Of a stretch of 64,000 bases of DNA, positions 1 through 8,658 are shown one piece after another. The first letter of the stretch is position 1. Every line of letters starts with the position of its first letter. The position numbers were made by a program, and so were the translations under genes. The stretch spans positions 5,265,234 through 5,329,233 of the forward strand of contig NZ_CM001439.1 of assembly GCF_000244955.1 (NCBI RefSeq), given 5' to 3'. The notes beneath the pieces are model-generated. The model worked only from the letters and a program-made list of their open reading frames with translations. It made no database searches and was not told where the DNA came from. The stretch is from Saccharomonospora marina XMU15 (GTDB lineage Bacteria; Actinomycetota; Actinomycetes; Mycobacteriales; Pseudonocardiaceae).

Positions 1-1080
1 TGCGCTGAGCAACTCGAGCAGCAGCCGGGGTGCGGTGGCGCCACGCATCTCCAGCAGGCCGTTGTGGAGGATCTCCGCGTAGCGCGTCAGCGTGCCCGGC
101 TTCAACCGCTCCGCCTGACCGACCATCCGTTCGACCTGCTCGTCGGGGGCCGAGACCATGCCCGAGGTCGCCGCGTCCGGCACGGAGCGCAGCAGGATGA
201 GATCCCGCATCCGGTCGAGCAGGTCGCTGGCGAACCGGCGCGGGTCGTGGCCTGCCTCGGCCAGCCGGTCGATAGTGGCGAAGACGTTCTTGGCGTCGTC
301 GGCGGCAAGGGCATCCACCATCGCGTCGATCAGCGCGACATCGGTGACCCCGAGCAGCGCCACGGCACGCTCGTAGGTGATCCCCTCCTGGCCGGCGCCC
401 GCCAGCAGTTGGTCGAGCACGGATTGCGTGTCACGGGCCGATCCACCGCCTGCCCTGATGACCAGCGGGAACACCGCTGGCTCCACCGCGACGCCCTCGG
501 CCGCGACGTTGCGTTCCAGCAATTCGCGCATGGCGCTCGGCGGGATCAGCCGGAACGGATAGTGGTGGGTACGCGACCGGATGGTGGGCAGCACCTTGTC
601 CGGTTCCGTCGTCGCGAAGATGAAGATCAGGTGTTCCGGCGGCTCCTCGACGATCTTGAGCAGCGCGTTGAATCCCTGCGGGGTGACCATGTGCGCCTCG
701 TCGATGATGAACACCCGATAGCGTGACTCCGCGGGCGCGTAGAACGCCCGGTCGCGCAGGTCCCGCGCGTCGTCGACCCCGCCGTGGCTGGCGGCGTCGA
801 GTTCGGTGACGTCCACACTGCCAGGGCCCTCCGGAGCCAGCGCCCTGCACGGATCGCACTTGCCACACGGGTCGGGTGTCGGCCCCTCGACGCAGTTCAG
901 CGAGCGGGCCATGATGCGAGCGCTGGAGGTCTTGCCGCACCCACGCGGGCCGGAGAACAGGTAGGCGTGGTTGATGCGGTTGGCGGCGAGCGCGGTGCGC
1001 AGCGGTTCCGTGACGTGCTCCTGCCCGACGACCTCGGCGAAGGTCGCGGGCCGGTACTTGCGGTACAGCGCTAGTGCCAC
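1..1080 (-). CDS. dnaX: DNA polymerase III subunit gamma/tau, 5' part
   Basis: This is the AAA+ clamp-loader subunit that loads the beta sliding clamp at replication forks. The visible 360 residues start at a GTG whose first residues read ALALYRKYRPATFAEVVGQ, the family's usual N-terminus. The P-loop GPRGCGKTS is near residue 45, followed by the four-cysteine zinc module (C-VEGPTPDP-C-GK-C-DP-C), the DEAH-type Walker B (FIIDEAHM), and sensor 1 (FATTEPDK). The gene runs off the left edge, so domain III's end and the tau C-terminus are not seen, and a programmed frameshift cannot be judged. The SRP RNA lies directly upstream on the same strand, an arrangement often seen in actinobacteria. Identification is secure. 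Confidence 0.97.
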   Translation of the reverse strand, partial: MALALYRKYRPATFAEVVGQEHVTEPLRTALAANRINHAYLFSGPRGCGKTSSARIMARSLNCVEGPTPDPCGKCDPCRALAPEGPGSVDVTELDAASHGGVDDARDLRDRAFYAPAESRYRVFIIDEAHMVTPQGFNALLKIVEEPPEHLIFIFATTEPDKVLPTIRSRTHHYPFRLIPPSAMRELLERNVAAEGVAVEPAVFPLVIRAGGGSARDTQSVLDQLLAGAGQEGITYERAVALLGVTDVALIDAMVDALAADDAKNVFATIDRLAEAGHDPRRFASDLLDRMRDLILLRSVPDAATSGMVSAPDEQVERMVGQAERLKPGTLTRYAEILHNGLLEMRGATAPRLLLELLSA

Positions 1081-1137
1081 GCCGCGAGAGTACCGCCAAC
1101 CTCCGACGGTTCCGCCGTGCTCCCCGCCGAACGCAAA

Positions 1138-1228
1138 AGGGGACCCCCGCACCCGCCAGAGCCTGCTTATCCTTGCTGCCTTCCGGCCCTGGGGAGGTTC
1201 ACAGGGTGGACGCCGCGGGGGTCCAACA
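1138..1228 (-). ncRNA. ffs: Signal recognition particle RNA (small bacterial 4.5S type)
   Basis: On the minus strand the region folds into one long hairpin. GGACCCCCGC at 1224-1215 pairs with GCGGGGGTCC at 1150-1141. The apical part carries the highly conserved SRP domain IV: CAGGGCCGGAAGGCAGCA, with the GGAA tetraloop, followed by AGCAGG. This RNA binds Ffh and FtsY for co-translational membrane targeting. It sits 58 bp upstream of dnaX, as in other actinobacteria. The exact 5' and 3' ends are approximate; the conserved loop makes the call firm. Confidence 0.95.
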
Positions 1229-1289
1229 ACAGTCTAGGCCACCCACTGCCCGCGCGGTGATCCGGCCGGGTCAGCTCGTCGGAGCCGCA

Positions 1290-1541
1290 CTACTCGGGCA
1301 GGTCGAACTGCCCTGCCTTGACGGCGACGAGGAAGGCCTGCCATTCGGCCGCGTCGAAGACCAGCACGGGACTGTGCGACAGCTTCGTGTCCCGCACGCC
1401 CACTCTTCCCCCGCTCAGGTTCACCTCGACGCAGTTGCCACCGTTGGGTTCGCTGGCGAACGACTTCTGCCAGGCCGTCGCGTCGAACGTGTCCGCGACG
1501 ACCGCCGGATCATAATCCCCTCGCGGGGGATAATCGGCCAT
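1290..1541 (-). CDS. DUF397 domain protein
   Basis: An 83-residue protein with the DUF397 pattern: W-x-K-S-x-F-x-x-E near the start, then GGNCVEV, VRDTKLSHSPVL and a C-terminal WQAFLVAVKAGQFD. DUF397 proteins are small partners of helix-turn-helix/DUF5753 regulators and occur in many copies in Streptomyces and Pseudonocardiaceae; some influence development or antibiotic production. A good ribosome site (GGAGG) precedes the ATG. A near-palindrome (ATAATCCCC, 5 nt, GGGGATAAT; one mismatch) lies at 1512-1534 inside codons 3-10. Its regulator partner is probably the gene at 1985-2842 on the same strand. The function is not known in detail. Confidence 0.85.
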   Translation of the reverse strand: MADYPPRGDYDPAVVADTFDATAWQKSFASEPNGGNCVEVNLSGGRVGVRDTKLSHSPVLVFDAAEWQAFLVAVKAGQFDLPE

Positions 1542-1780
1542 GGCAATACCTCCGTGCCCCGGTTTCGGGCGCGCGAAGCGATGTGTCGACAGTCACACAT
1601 TTCCCGCGCCCGAGCGTCGATCCGACGAAGGGATGCCGCCATCCGTGGGACATGCGACTCGCCGGCTCGACAGCGTGATTATTCTCAGACTAGGATTATT
1701 ACTATCGGTAGGGTGATCTTGAATGGTAGCGGGGGCCGATCCGTGAGAGATCGGCAACAGCGCCGGGGGTTGGAGTGACG

Positions 1781-1975
1781 ATGGCCGTACGACTCGACGT
1801 GGAGCGGGCGCTGACCGAGCGATCCGCTCGTACCGGCGAGACCGAACCAACCAACCGTGGTCGCCGGACCCGGTTCAGCCTCGGAAGGCGGACGGCCCCC
1901 AGGCAGTCGGGTTCGGTGCCTGCTGTCGCCGACTCGTCGGCACTGCGCTACCTCTACCAGCACAGCCTCGCGTAG
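1781..1975 (+). CDS. Small basic hypothetical protein
   Basis: A possible 64-residue protein lying between the DUF397 gene and its helix-turn-helix partner, on the opposite strand. GGAG at 1772-1775 is well spaced for the ATG at 1781; a GTG at 1775 is an in-frame alternative. The sequence is Arg/Thr/Ser rich (GRRTRFSLGRRTAPRQ) and ends LRYLYQHSLA, with no recognisable domain, signal peptide or membrane segment. The 240 bp upstream include an unusually AT-rich patch at 1676-1722 that could hold its promoter. It may equally be a non-coding interval, because the protein is short and has no known family. Confidence 0.4.
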   Translation: MAVRLDVERALTERSARTGETEPTNRGRRTRFSLGRRTAPRQSGSVPAVADSSALRYLYQHSLA

Positions 1976-1984
1976 CCCACGGGC

Positions 1985-2842
1985 TCACGAATTGAGCACG
2001 TGGCGGTACTCCTCCGCCAGTTGCTTGAAGAACTGCCTCGTCTCCTGGCGTTCCAGCGCCGCGCCGCGCAGCCGATCCCACGCGTCGACGAAGATCTGGA
2101 AGTCCTTGACGTCGTCGAGGTAGAGCCCGCCCGCCGAGTGCTCGATGTAGACGAAATCCCTCGTGCGGTCGGGAAATCGCATGATGGTGAAGTCGTTGGG
2201 AACGGCGGCGAGCTTGGCGTCGAACGGCAACACGTGCACATACACCCGCTGCCGCCGCTCCAGTTCCAGCATGTGCTCGAGTTGGTCGAGCATCACCGCG
2301 GGCGCGTGTCCTCCCGGCGCCCTGCGCAGTGCCGCCTCAGAGATGATGAACCGGTAGTACGGCGGCTGCTGCTGGTCGAACACCGCCTTGCGGTCGAGCC
2401 GGTTGCGGACCAACGAGGTGACGTCGGTGGCGCCGAACTCGGTGAACTGCTTGAGCATGTAGTGTTCGGACTGTAACGGGCCGGGAATGCGCTCCCCGTG
2501 CCATGTCATGATCTCCGACGCAGCGGGTTCCAGATCGGTGAACGTGCGGAACCAGTGCGGGACCACCGAGCGGTAACCCGACCAGTGCCCTCGCTGCCCC
2601 GCCGCCGCCCTCGCCAGCCCGAGCAGGGTGTCGGCCTCGTCTCCCACGATGCCGAACGCGTCCAGCATCGCCCGCACGTCGCCGAGTTTGACGCCGACCG
2701 AGCCGGACTCGATCTTGTTGACCTTGCCCTGAGTACATCCGAGGATGTCGGCGACCTGCTGCTGGGTAAGGCCCGAGGACGTACGCGCATGGCGCAGCTC
2801 GTTGCCGAGCTGCTTGCGGCGGGAGGTGACGGTTGTGGTCAT
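1985..2842 (-). CDS. XRE-family regulator with DUF5753 ligand domain
   Basis: A 285-residue transcription regulator. Residues 10-70 form a Cro/CI-type helix-turn-helix (LGNELRHARTSSGLTQQQVA, then GCTQGKVNKIESG). The rest is the DUF5753 domain, marked by WFRTFTDLEPAASEI, IPGPLQSEHYMLKQF, RKAVFD, and FVYIEHSAGGLYLDD. This architecture is the standard partner of DUF397 proteins in actinomycetes. The DUF397 gene lies downstream on the same strand, separated by about 440 bp holding a possible opposite-strand gene, so the two are not tightly coupled as usual. Target genes cannot be read from the sequence. The family call is firm. Confidence 0.92.
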   Translation of the reverse strand: MTTTVTSRRKQLGNELRHARTSSGLTQQQVADILGCTQGKVNKIESGSVGVKLGDVRAMLDAFGIVGDEADTLLGLARAAAGQRGHWSGYRSVVPHWFRTFTDLEPAASEIMTWHGERIPGPLQSEHYMLKQFTEFGATDVTSLVRNRLDRKAVFDQQQPPYYRFIISEAALRRAPGGHAPAVMLDQLEHMLELERRQRVYVHVLPFDAKLAAVPNDFTIMRFPDRTRDFVYIEHSAGGLYLDDVKDFQIFVDAWDRLRGAALERQETRQFFKQLAEEYRHVLNS

Positions 2843-2950
2843 GGCGGAAGCTGACGTTACCGTTTTCGGGCGTCGAGTAGAAATCGCCTCACCGGCTGGC
2901 TTTCACGCTTTCGGCGGCCGGTGATCAGCACCGAGCGTAAGGTGCGGGGC

Positions 2951-4399
2951 ATGAGCGAGAAAGCGAGCATCGGTGTCACCGGCCTCGCGGTGATGGGCCG
3001 CAACCTGGCGCGGAATCTGGCCAGGCACGGCTACCGCGTCGCGGTGCACAATCGCACCCCGCAACGCACCCGTGACCTCGTCGAGCGGTTCGGGTCCGAA
3101 GGTGAGTTCGTTCCCGCCTACTCGGCGGAGTCGTTCGTGGCGGCACTGAGCAGGCCGCGCCAGATCGTGGTGATGGTGAAGGCCGGAGCGGCCACCGACG
3201 CGGTGATCGACGAGTTCGCCGAGTTGCTGGAACCCGGTGACGTGCTGGTCGACGCGGGCAACGCGCACTTCGCCGACACCAGGCGGCGGGAGGCGGCACT
3301 TCGGGAACGCGGCCTGCACTTCGTCGGCACCGGCGTGTCCGGTGGCGAGGAAGGCGCGCTGCACGGCCCGAGCATCATGCCGGGCGGTTCCGAGGAGTCC
3401 TACCGGACCCTGGGTCCGCTGCTGGAGGACATCGCCGCGAAGGTGGACGGCACACCCTGCTGCGCCCACATCGGCCCTGACGGGTCCGGCCACTTCGTGA
3501 AGATGGTGCACAACGGCATCGAGTACTCCGACATGCAGCTCATCGCCGAGTCGTTCGACCTGCTGCGTGGCGCGCTGGGCTACGAGCCTGCCCAGATCGC
3601 CGAGGTGTTTCGTACCTGGAACACCGGGCGGCTCGACTCCTACCTGATCGAGATCACCTCGGAAGTGCTCGCACACACCGACGCCGAGACCGGCAGGCCG
3701 TTCGTCGACGTGATCGCCGATCAGGCAGAGCAGAAGGGCACGGGCCGCTGGACCGTGCAGACCGGACTGGACCTCGGCATCCCGATCAGCGGGATCGCCG
3801 AGGCCACCTTCGCGCGGTCACTTTCGGGACACACCGCACTGCGGGCTGCGGCGGCCGACCTCGCAGGCCCGCCGCGCACACCACTGTCGGGCTCTGCGGC
3901 GCAGCGCTTCGCCGACGACGTCGAGCAGGCGCTCTACGCCTCGAAGGTGGTGGCCTACGCCCAGGGCTTCGACCAGATCCGGGCAGCAGGCCAGGAGTAC
4001 GGCTGGAACATCGACCTCGGCTCCGTGGCCGCGATCTGGCGAGGCGGCTGCATCATCCGCGCGAAGTTCCTCGACGACATCCGCGCCGCCTTCGCCGCCG
4101 ATCCCGCCCAACCCACGCTGCTGACCAGTGGTGAGTTCCGCAAGGCGCTCGAAGCGGCGCAGGACTCGTGGCGATCGGTGGTCGCAACGGCCGTGCGGCT
4201 GGGCATTCCCACCCCCGGCCTTTCCACGGCGCTGGCCTACTACGACGGCGTGCGCGCGCCTCGGCTGCCCGCCGCGCTGGTGCAGGCGCAGCGGGACTAC
4301 TTCGGTGCCCACACCTACCGGCGGGTGGACAGGGAGGGCACGTTCCACACGGAGTGGGCCGAGCCCACGCGGCCCGAAAGCCGCGTGGACCAGCCGTAG
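2951..4399 (+). CDS. gnd: 6-phosphogluconate dehydrogenase, decarboxylating
   Basis: The enzyme catalyses the oxidative decarboxylation of 6-phosphogluconate to ribulose 5-phosphate with reduction of NADP+ in the pentose phosphate pathway. The 482-residue length fits the long, NADP-dependent class. The N-terminal Rossmann motif is GLAVMGRNLARNLARHG; the substrate region reads VGTGVSGGEEGALHGPSIMP, and the catalytic Lys-Asn segment is KMVHNGIEYSDMQL. The C-terminal tail YFGAHTYRRVDREGTFHTEW is also characteristic. I chose ATG 2951 because the product begins directly with the beta strand (MSEKASIGVTG); a GTG 30 bp upstream is in frame. It converges with pobA with only 4 bp between stops. Confidence 0.96.
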   Translation: MSEKASIGVTGLAVMGRNLARNLARHGYRVAVHNRTPQRTRDLVERFGSEGEFVPAYSAESFVAALSRPRQIVVMVKAGAATDAVIDEFAELLEPGDVLVDAGNAHFADTRRREAALRERGLHFVGTGVSGGEEGALHGPSIMPGGSEESYRTLGPLLEDIAAKVDGTPCCAHIGPDGSGHFVKMVHNGIEYSDMQLIAESFDLLRGALGYEPAQIAEVFRTWNTGRLDSYLIEITSEVLAHTDAETGRPFVDVIADQAEQKGTGRWTVQTGLDLGIPISGIAEATFARSLSGHTALRAAAADLAGPPRTPLSGSAAQRFADDVEQALYASKVVAYAQGFDQIRAAGQEYGWNIDLGSVAAIWRGGCIIRAKFLDDIRAAFAADPAQPTLLTSGEFRKALEAAQDSWRSVVATAVRLGIPTPGLSTALAYYDGVRAPRLPAALVQAQRDYFGAHTYRRVDREGTFHTEWAEPTRPESRVDQP

Positions 4400-4403
4400 C
4401 CGA

Positions 4404-5582
4404 TCACCTGAACGGCAGGCCCACGTAGTTCTCGGCGAGGCTGCCCGCCGCGGCCTTGGACGTCACGGTGTAGCGCAACTGGGAGAGCTGCAGGCGCTGC
4501 TGGAAGGCATCGGCGCCCGGGTCGGCGTGCAGCATCTGCGTCATGTACCAGGAGAAGTGCTCGGCTCGCCACACCCGATCCAGGCAGCGGTCGGAGTAGG
4601 CCGCCGCGGGCTCGGGGTCGCCGTCCTGCAGCAGCGCCTTCAGCGCCCAGGCGAGGTTGCGCACGTCCGCGATCGCGAGGTTCATTCCCTTCGCACCGGT
4701 GGGCGGCACGATGTGGGCCGCGTCGCCCGCGAGGAAGAGCCTGCCGTACTGCATGGGCTCAACCACGAAGCTGCGCATCGGCGTGATGCTCTTCTCGATG
4801 ATGGGGCCCTCCCGCACGGTGAAGCCGTCCCTGGTCTCCAGCCGCTGCTGCAACTCCGACCAGATGCGCTCGTCAGGCCAGTTGTCGATCGACTCGTCCG
4901 GCGGGACCTGCAGGTAGAGCCGGGTGAGTTCGGGTGAGCGCATGCTGTGCAGCGCGAAGCCGCGCTCGTGCCTTGCGTAGATCAGTTCCTCGTGCGAGGG
5001 CGGCGTCTTGGCGAGCACGCCGAGCCAGGCGAAGGGGTATTCGTGGTCGTAGACCTTCAGCTTCCCCTCCGGGATGGAGGGCCTGCTGACGCCGTGGAAG
5101 CCGTCGCAACCGGCGACGGCGGCGCAGTTCAGTTCGCGGGCGTTTCCTTCGGCGTCGGTGTAGGTCACCCGGGGCCGTTCGGTTTCGAGGTCGTGCAGTG
5201 CCACATCGGACACCTCGAACTCGATCCGCAGCCCCTTGTCCACGTGCGCGGTGATGAGATCTTTCACGATCTCCTGCTGGCCGTAGACGGTGATGCACTT
5301 GCCGGTCAGTTCCGTCAGCGGGATGCGGTGGTCCTGGCCCTCGAAGCGGAAGGACAACCCGTGATGCGGCATCCCCTCGGCGTCCATCCGCGCGCCGACG
5401 CCGATGTTGCGCAGCAGGTCGACGGTCGGCTGCTCGCACACACCCGCGCGCACCCGCTTCTCGACGTATTCGCGGCTGCGGGCCTCGAGTACCACCGCGT
5501 CGATACCTTGCAGGTGCAGCAGGTACGACAGCAGCAGGCCCGCAGGGCCCGCCCCGATGATGCCAACCTGGGTGTCCGTCAC
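4404..5582 (-). CDS. pobA: 4-hydroxybenzoate 3-monooxygenase
   Basis: An FAD-dependent hydroxylase that converts 4-hydroxybenzoate to protocatechuate with NAD(P)H and O2, feeding the beta-ketoadipate pathway. The 392-residue length matches PobA. Visible motifs are the FAD GxGxxG (VGIIGAGPAGLLLSYLL), the DG motif (VAGCDGFHGVSRPSIP) and the GD motif (LFLAGDAAHIVPPTGAKGMNLA). It lies 90 bp downstream of an IclR-family regulator on the same strand, which suggests PobR/PcaR-like control. No protocatechuate ring-cleavage genes are in the window, so the rest of the pathway must be elsewhere. Confidence 0.95.
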   Translation of the reverse strand: MTDTQVGIIGAGPAGLLLSYLLHLQGIDAVVLEARSREYVEKRVRAGVCEQPTVDLLRNIGVGARMDAEGMPHHGLSFRFEGQDHRIPLTELTGKCITVYGQQEIVKDLITAHVDKGLRIEFEVSDVALHDLETERPRVTYTDAEGNARELNCAAVAGCDGFHGVSRPSIPEGKLKVYDHEYPFAWLGVLAKTPPSHEELIYARHERGFALHSMRSPELTRLYLQVPPDESIDNWPDERIWSELQQRLETRDGFTVREGPIIEKSITPMRSFVVEPMQYGRLFLAGDAAHIVPPTGAKGMNLAIADVRNLAWALKALLQDGDPEPAAAYSDRCLDRVWRAEHFSWYMTQMLHADPGADAFQQRLQLSQLRYTVTSKAAAGSLAENYVGLPFR

Positions 5583-5672
5583 CGGTTCCTCCGTCTCACA
5601 CGTCGATCAGTGCGAACAGGGTGCGTCGGCGGCCCCGTTCCCGGCCACCGCGACTCCCGCCCAGTGGAAGGT

Positions 5673-6479
5673 TTAGTCGGTCTCGCGACGCATCCCCTCG
5701 GCGGCGCGGAGCGCGCGTGGGGCTCCCAGCACCCGGGAGATGCCCCGTGCGGCGGCACGCACGGCGGGAACGAGGGTGCGCGGGTCGGTGCCTTCCACCG
5801 GCACCACGATGGAGATCGCAGCCACCACGGTGTCGTTCTCGCCGTAGACGGGGGCGGCCACCGAGATCGCGTCCAGCTCGATCTGGCCCTCGCTCACGGC
5901 GAACCCCTCTCTTCGCACGTCGGCGAGCACGCGCCGAAGCTGAGCAGGGGAAACGATGGTCCGAGGCGAATATCGCTTCAACGGCCCCGCGAGCACGCGC
6001 TCCTGCACCTCCGACGGCGCGTGGGCCAGCAGCACCAGGCCGACACCCGTCGCGTGCACCGGCAGCCTGCCACCCACGCGAGACTGGATGCGGATGGCGT
6101 GCCTGCCCGAGATGCGTTCGACGTAGACCACCTCGACGCCGTCGAGCACCGCCAGTTGCACGTTCTGGTGAGTGGCCTCGTACAGGTCCTCGAGAAACGG
6201 AAGGGCACTCTCCCGAAGTTCGGCTCCGTGCGGCGCCAGCGACGCCACCTCCCACAGCCACAGCCCGATCCGGTATCCGCCGGAGGGGTCCCGCTCCAGC
6301 GCGCCACGCTCGGTGAGCTCGCGGACCAGCCGGTGCGTGGTGGACAGCGGAAGGTCGGCCCGCCTGCTCAGCTCCGAAAGGGTGAGCACCGGGCGTTGGG
6401 TGCTGAACGCGCCGAGCAGGCCGAGCACCCGGCCGACGACGCTCGGTGACGCCTGCGCAGTGTGTCGCACCCAACTCAC
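5673..6479 (-). CDS. IclR-family regulator, probable pobA activator
   Basis: A 268-residue IclR-type regulator. An N-terminal winged helix (SVVGRVLGLLGAF to STTHRLVRELTERGALERDP) is followed by an effector domain with GRHAIRIQSRVGGRLPVHATG and the C-terminal SVAAPVYGENDTVVAAISIV signature. GTG 6479 is preferred because GGGAGAG lies 4 bp upstream and because a perfect inverted repeat at 6493-6510 would otherwise fall inside the coding region; an upstream ATG at 6533 is possible. Its position before pobA suggests it responds to 4-hydroxybenzoate or a related aromatic acid. That link is inferred from neighbourhood. Confidence 0.9.
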   Translation of the reverse strand: MSWVRHTAQASPSVVGRVLGLLGAFSTQRPVLTLSELSRRADLPLSTTHRLVRELTERGALERDPSGGYRIGLWLWEVASLAPHGAELRESALPFLEDLYEATHQNVQLAVLDGVEVVYVERISGRHAIRIQSRVGGRLPVHATGVGLVLLAHAPSEVQERVLAGPLKRYSPRTIVSPAQLRRVLADVRREGFAVSEGQIELDAISVAAPVYGENDTVVAAISIVVPVEGTDPRTLVPAVRAAARGISRVLGAPRALRAAEGMRRETD

Positions 6480-6492
6480 CCGACTCTCCCGA

Positions 6493-6510
6493 AGAGGTAC
6501 GCCTACCTCT
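6493..6510. promoter_or_regulatory. Candidate IclR operator
   Basis: A perfect inverted repeat, AGAGGTA-CGCC-TACCTCT, sits 14 bp upstream of the preferred IclR start and 56 bp from the divergent K+ transporter start. The position fits an autoregulatory operator. The site was found by eye and is not compared with known IclR boxes. Confidence 0.45.
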
Positions 6511-6565
6511 CCACATTGACTAGTTTGGCGCATACCTGGCCCGCTTCTACGAACGGAGTACGGCT

Positions 6566-7936
6566 TTGGTGCTGGCGTGGGGCCGCACCGGCTTGCGCCG
6601 CCTGTTGCCGACGTGGCGCCACCCGGCTCGGATCGTGGTCACGGCCTTCGCGTTGGTGATCGTCGCGGGAACCGCCCTGCTCATGCTGCCGGTCGCGACC
6701 GAGTCGGGCGAATCGAGCGGCTTCGTGACGGCACTGTTCACCGCCACGTCGGCGGTCTGCGTCACCGGTCTCGTCGTCGTCGACACGCCTTCGTACTGGT
6801 CGACGTTCGGGGAACTGACCATTCTCGGCATGATCCAGGTCGGCGGCATCGGGATCATGACTCTGGCCACCCTGCTGGGCATTCTGGTGGTGAGGCGGTT
6901 CGGGCTGAGGCTTCAGCTCACTGCCCAGGCCGAGACGAAGACCGTTCAGCTCGGGGACGTGCGGCGCGTGGTCGCGGGCGTTGTGCTGATCAGTCTCGCG
7001 TTCGAGATCGTCACCTTCCTGCTGCTGTTCCTGCGGCTGCGGTTCGGCTACGGCTACGAATCCGGCACCGCGCTGTACCAGGCGGTGTTCCACTCGATCT
7101 CGGCGTTCAACAACGCCGGGTTCTCGCTGTACTCCGACAGCCTCATGCGCTACGCCACCGACGCCGCGATCTGCCTGCCGATCGCCTTCGCGGTACTAGC
7201 AGGCGGTCTCGGCTTTCCGGTCTGGATCGAGCTGTGGCGCCACCGCATGCGCGGGGTGCGCCGGTGGTCGCTGCACGTCAAGGTCACCCTGCTGACGACG
7301 TCCACACTGCTGGTGGTCGGCAGTGTCCTCATCACCGCGGCGGAATGGAACAACCCGGCGACGCTCGGGCAGTTCGGCGTGGGCGGCAAGCTGCTGGCCG
7401 GGTTCTTCCACGGCGTCATGCCACGCACCGCCGGTTTCAACAGTCTCGACGTGAGCCAGTTCGAGCCGGGCACCCTACTGATCAACAACGTGCTCATGTT
7501 CATCGGCGGAGGCAGTGCGGGCACGGCGGGCGGCATCAAGGTGACGACCTTCGCGCTGCTGGCCTTCGTGATACTCGCCGAGATCCGGGGCAGGCCGAGC
7601 GTCCATGTGATGGGGCGCAGGTTGGACTCGACCGTGCAGCGGCAGGCGCTGACCGTCGCGTTGCTCAGTGTCGGTGCGGTGGTCAGCGCGACACTGCTGC
7701 TGCTCGCACTCACCCCGTTCAGCCTTGACCGAGTGCTGTTCGAAACGGTCTCGGCATTCGGAACGGTCGGGCTCTCGACCGGCATCACCGGTCGGCTCCC
7801 TACCTCGGCAGAGTTGCTCGTGACGGGGCTGATGTTCCTCGGCAGGCTGGGCCCGATCACGCTGGCCTCCGCGCTGGCGCTGCGGGAACGCACCCGACGA
7901 TACGAACTACCGGAAGAGAGGCCGATCGTTGGCTAG
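6566..7936 (+). CDS. TrkH/KtrB-type potassium transporter, membrane subunit
   Basis: A 456-residue polytopic membrane protein of the Trk/Ktr/HKT superfamily, which takes up K+ (often Na+-coupled). Several membrane segments and the four degenerate pore-loop repeats are visible; the filter glycines lie in contexts such as TATSAVCVTGLVV, SAFNNAGFSL, MPRTAGFNSLD and SAFGTVGLSTG. The start is a TTG at 6566 with CGGAG about 7 bp upstream; GTG 6569 is an alternative. It overlaps the following regulatory-subunit gene by 8 bp, so the two are co-translated. The length fits KtrB better than the longer TrkH proteins. Confidence 0.93.
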   Translation: MVLAWGRTGLRRLLPTWRHPARIVVTAFALVIVAGTALLMLPVATESGESSGFVTALFTATSAVCVTGLVVVDTPSYWSTFGELTILGMIQVGGIGIMTLATLLGILVVRRFGLRLQLTAQAETKTVQLGDVRRVVAGVVLISLAFEIVTFLLLFLRLRFGYGYESGTALYQAVFHSISAFNNAGFSLYSDSLMRYATDAAICLPIAFAVLAGGLGFPVWIELWRHRMRGVRRWSLHVKVTLLTTSTLLVVGSVLITAAEWNNPATLGQFGVGGKLLAGFFHGVMPRTAGFNSLDVSQFEPGTLLINNVLMFIGGGSAGTAGGIKVTTFALLAFVILAEIRGRPSVHVMGRRLDSTVQRQALTVALLSVGAVVSATLLLLALTPFSLDRVLFETVSAFGTVGLSTGITGRLPTSAELLVTGLMFLGRLGPITLASALALRERTRRYELPEERPIVG

Positions 7937-8594
7937 CAGGAAGCACAACCACCGAGTAGTCGTGATCGGGCTCGGTCGTTTCGGCGGTTCGCTCGCCATG
8001 GAACTGGCCGGTGTCGGCTGCGAGGTACTCGGCGTGGATCACAACCCCAAGCGCGTGCAGCGCTACGCCGACGACCTCACCCACGCGGCCGTCGCCGACA
8101 CCACCGATGTCGAGGCGCTGCGACAACTCGGCGTGCCGGAGTTCCGCCGTGCCGTGGTCGGCATCGGCAGTGACATCGAGGCGAGCATTCTCACCACCTC
8201 ACTGCTGTCGGAGGCGGGCATCGAACACATCTGGGCCAAGGCGGTGAACCGCCAGCACGGGCGCATACTGCAGCGCGTCGGGGCTCACAAGGTGGTACTT
8301 CCCGAGCACGACATGGGAGAGCGCGTGGCCCACCTGGTCACCGGCAGGATGCTCGACTACATCGAATTCGAGGACGACTACGCGATCGTCAAGACGACGG
8401 CTCCCGGCGAAGCGGTAGGCCTGCCGCTCGGCGAGACGCGGATACGTGCCAGGTTCGGTGTGACGGTCGTGAGCATCAAACGCCCCGGACAGGGCTTCAC
8501 CCACGCCACACCCGAGACGGTCGTGCAGCGCGACGACATCCTCATCGTCGCGGGCCGCAGGGAACAGGTGGAGGATTTCGCGGACCGCACATGA
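7929..8594 (+). CDS. TrkA/KtrA-type potassium channel regulatory subunit (RCK)
   Basis: A 221-residue cytoplasmic RCK protein that gates the adjacent K+ transporter in response to bound nucleotide. The N-terminal half is an RCK_N Rossmann fold with VVVIGLGRFGGSLAMEL and an acidic residue ending strand 2 (EVLGVDHNPKRV). The C-terminal half is RCK_C (GLPLGETRIRARFGVTVVSI and IVAGRREQVEDF). The TTG start at 7929 overlaps the transporter stop; GAGAGG at 7916-7921 serves as ribosome site. The pair forms a complete KtrAB-like system. Confidence 0.93.
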   Translation: MASRKHNHRVVVIGLGRFGGSLAMELAGVGCEVLGVDHNPKRVQRYADDLTHAAVADTTDVEALRQLGVPEFRRAVVGIGSDIEASILTTSLLSEAGIEHIWAKAVNRQHGRILQRVGAHKVVLPEHDMGERVAHLVTGRMLDYIEFEDDYAIVKTTAPGEAVGLPLGETRIRARFGVTVVSIKRPGQGFTHATPETVVQRDDILIVAGRREQVEDFADRT

Positions 8595-8658
8595 GCGAAC
8601 CGGCCGCCCCCGGGGCGAACCCCGAAAGACGACCGGCTCCATGGCTGGATGGTGCGGC

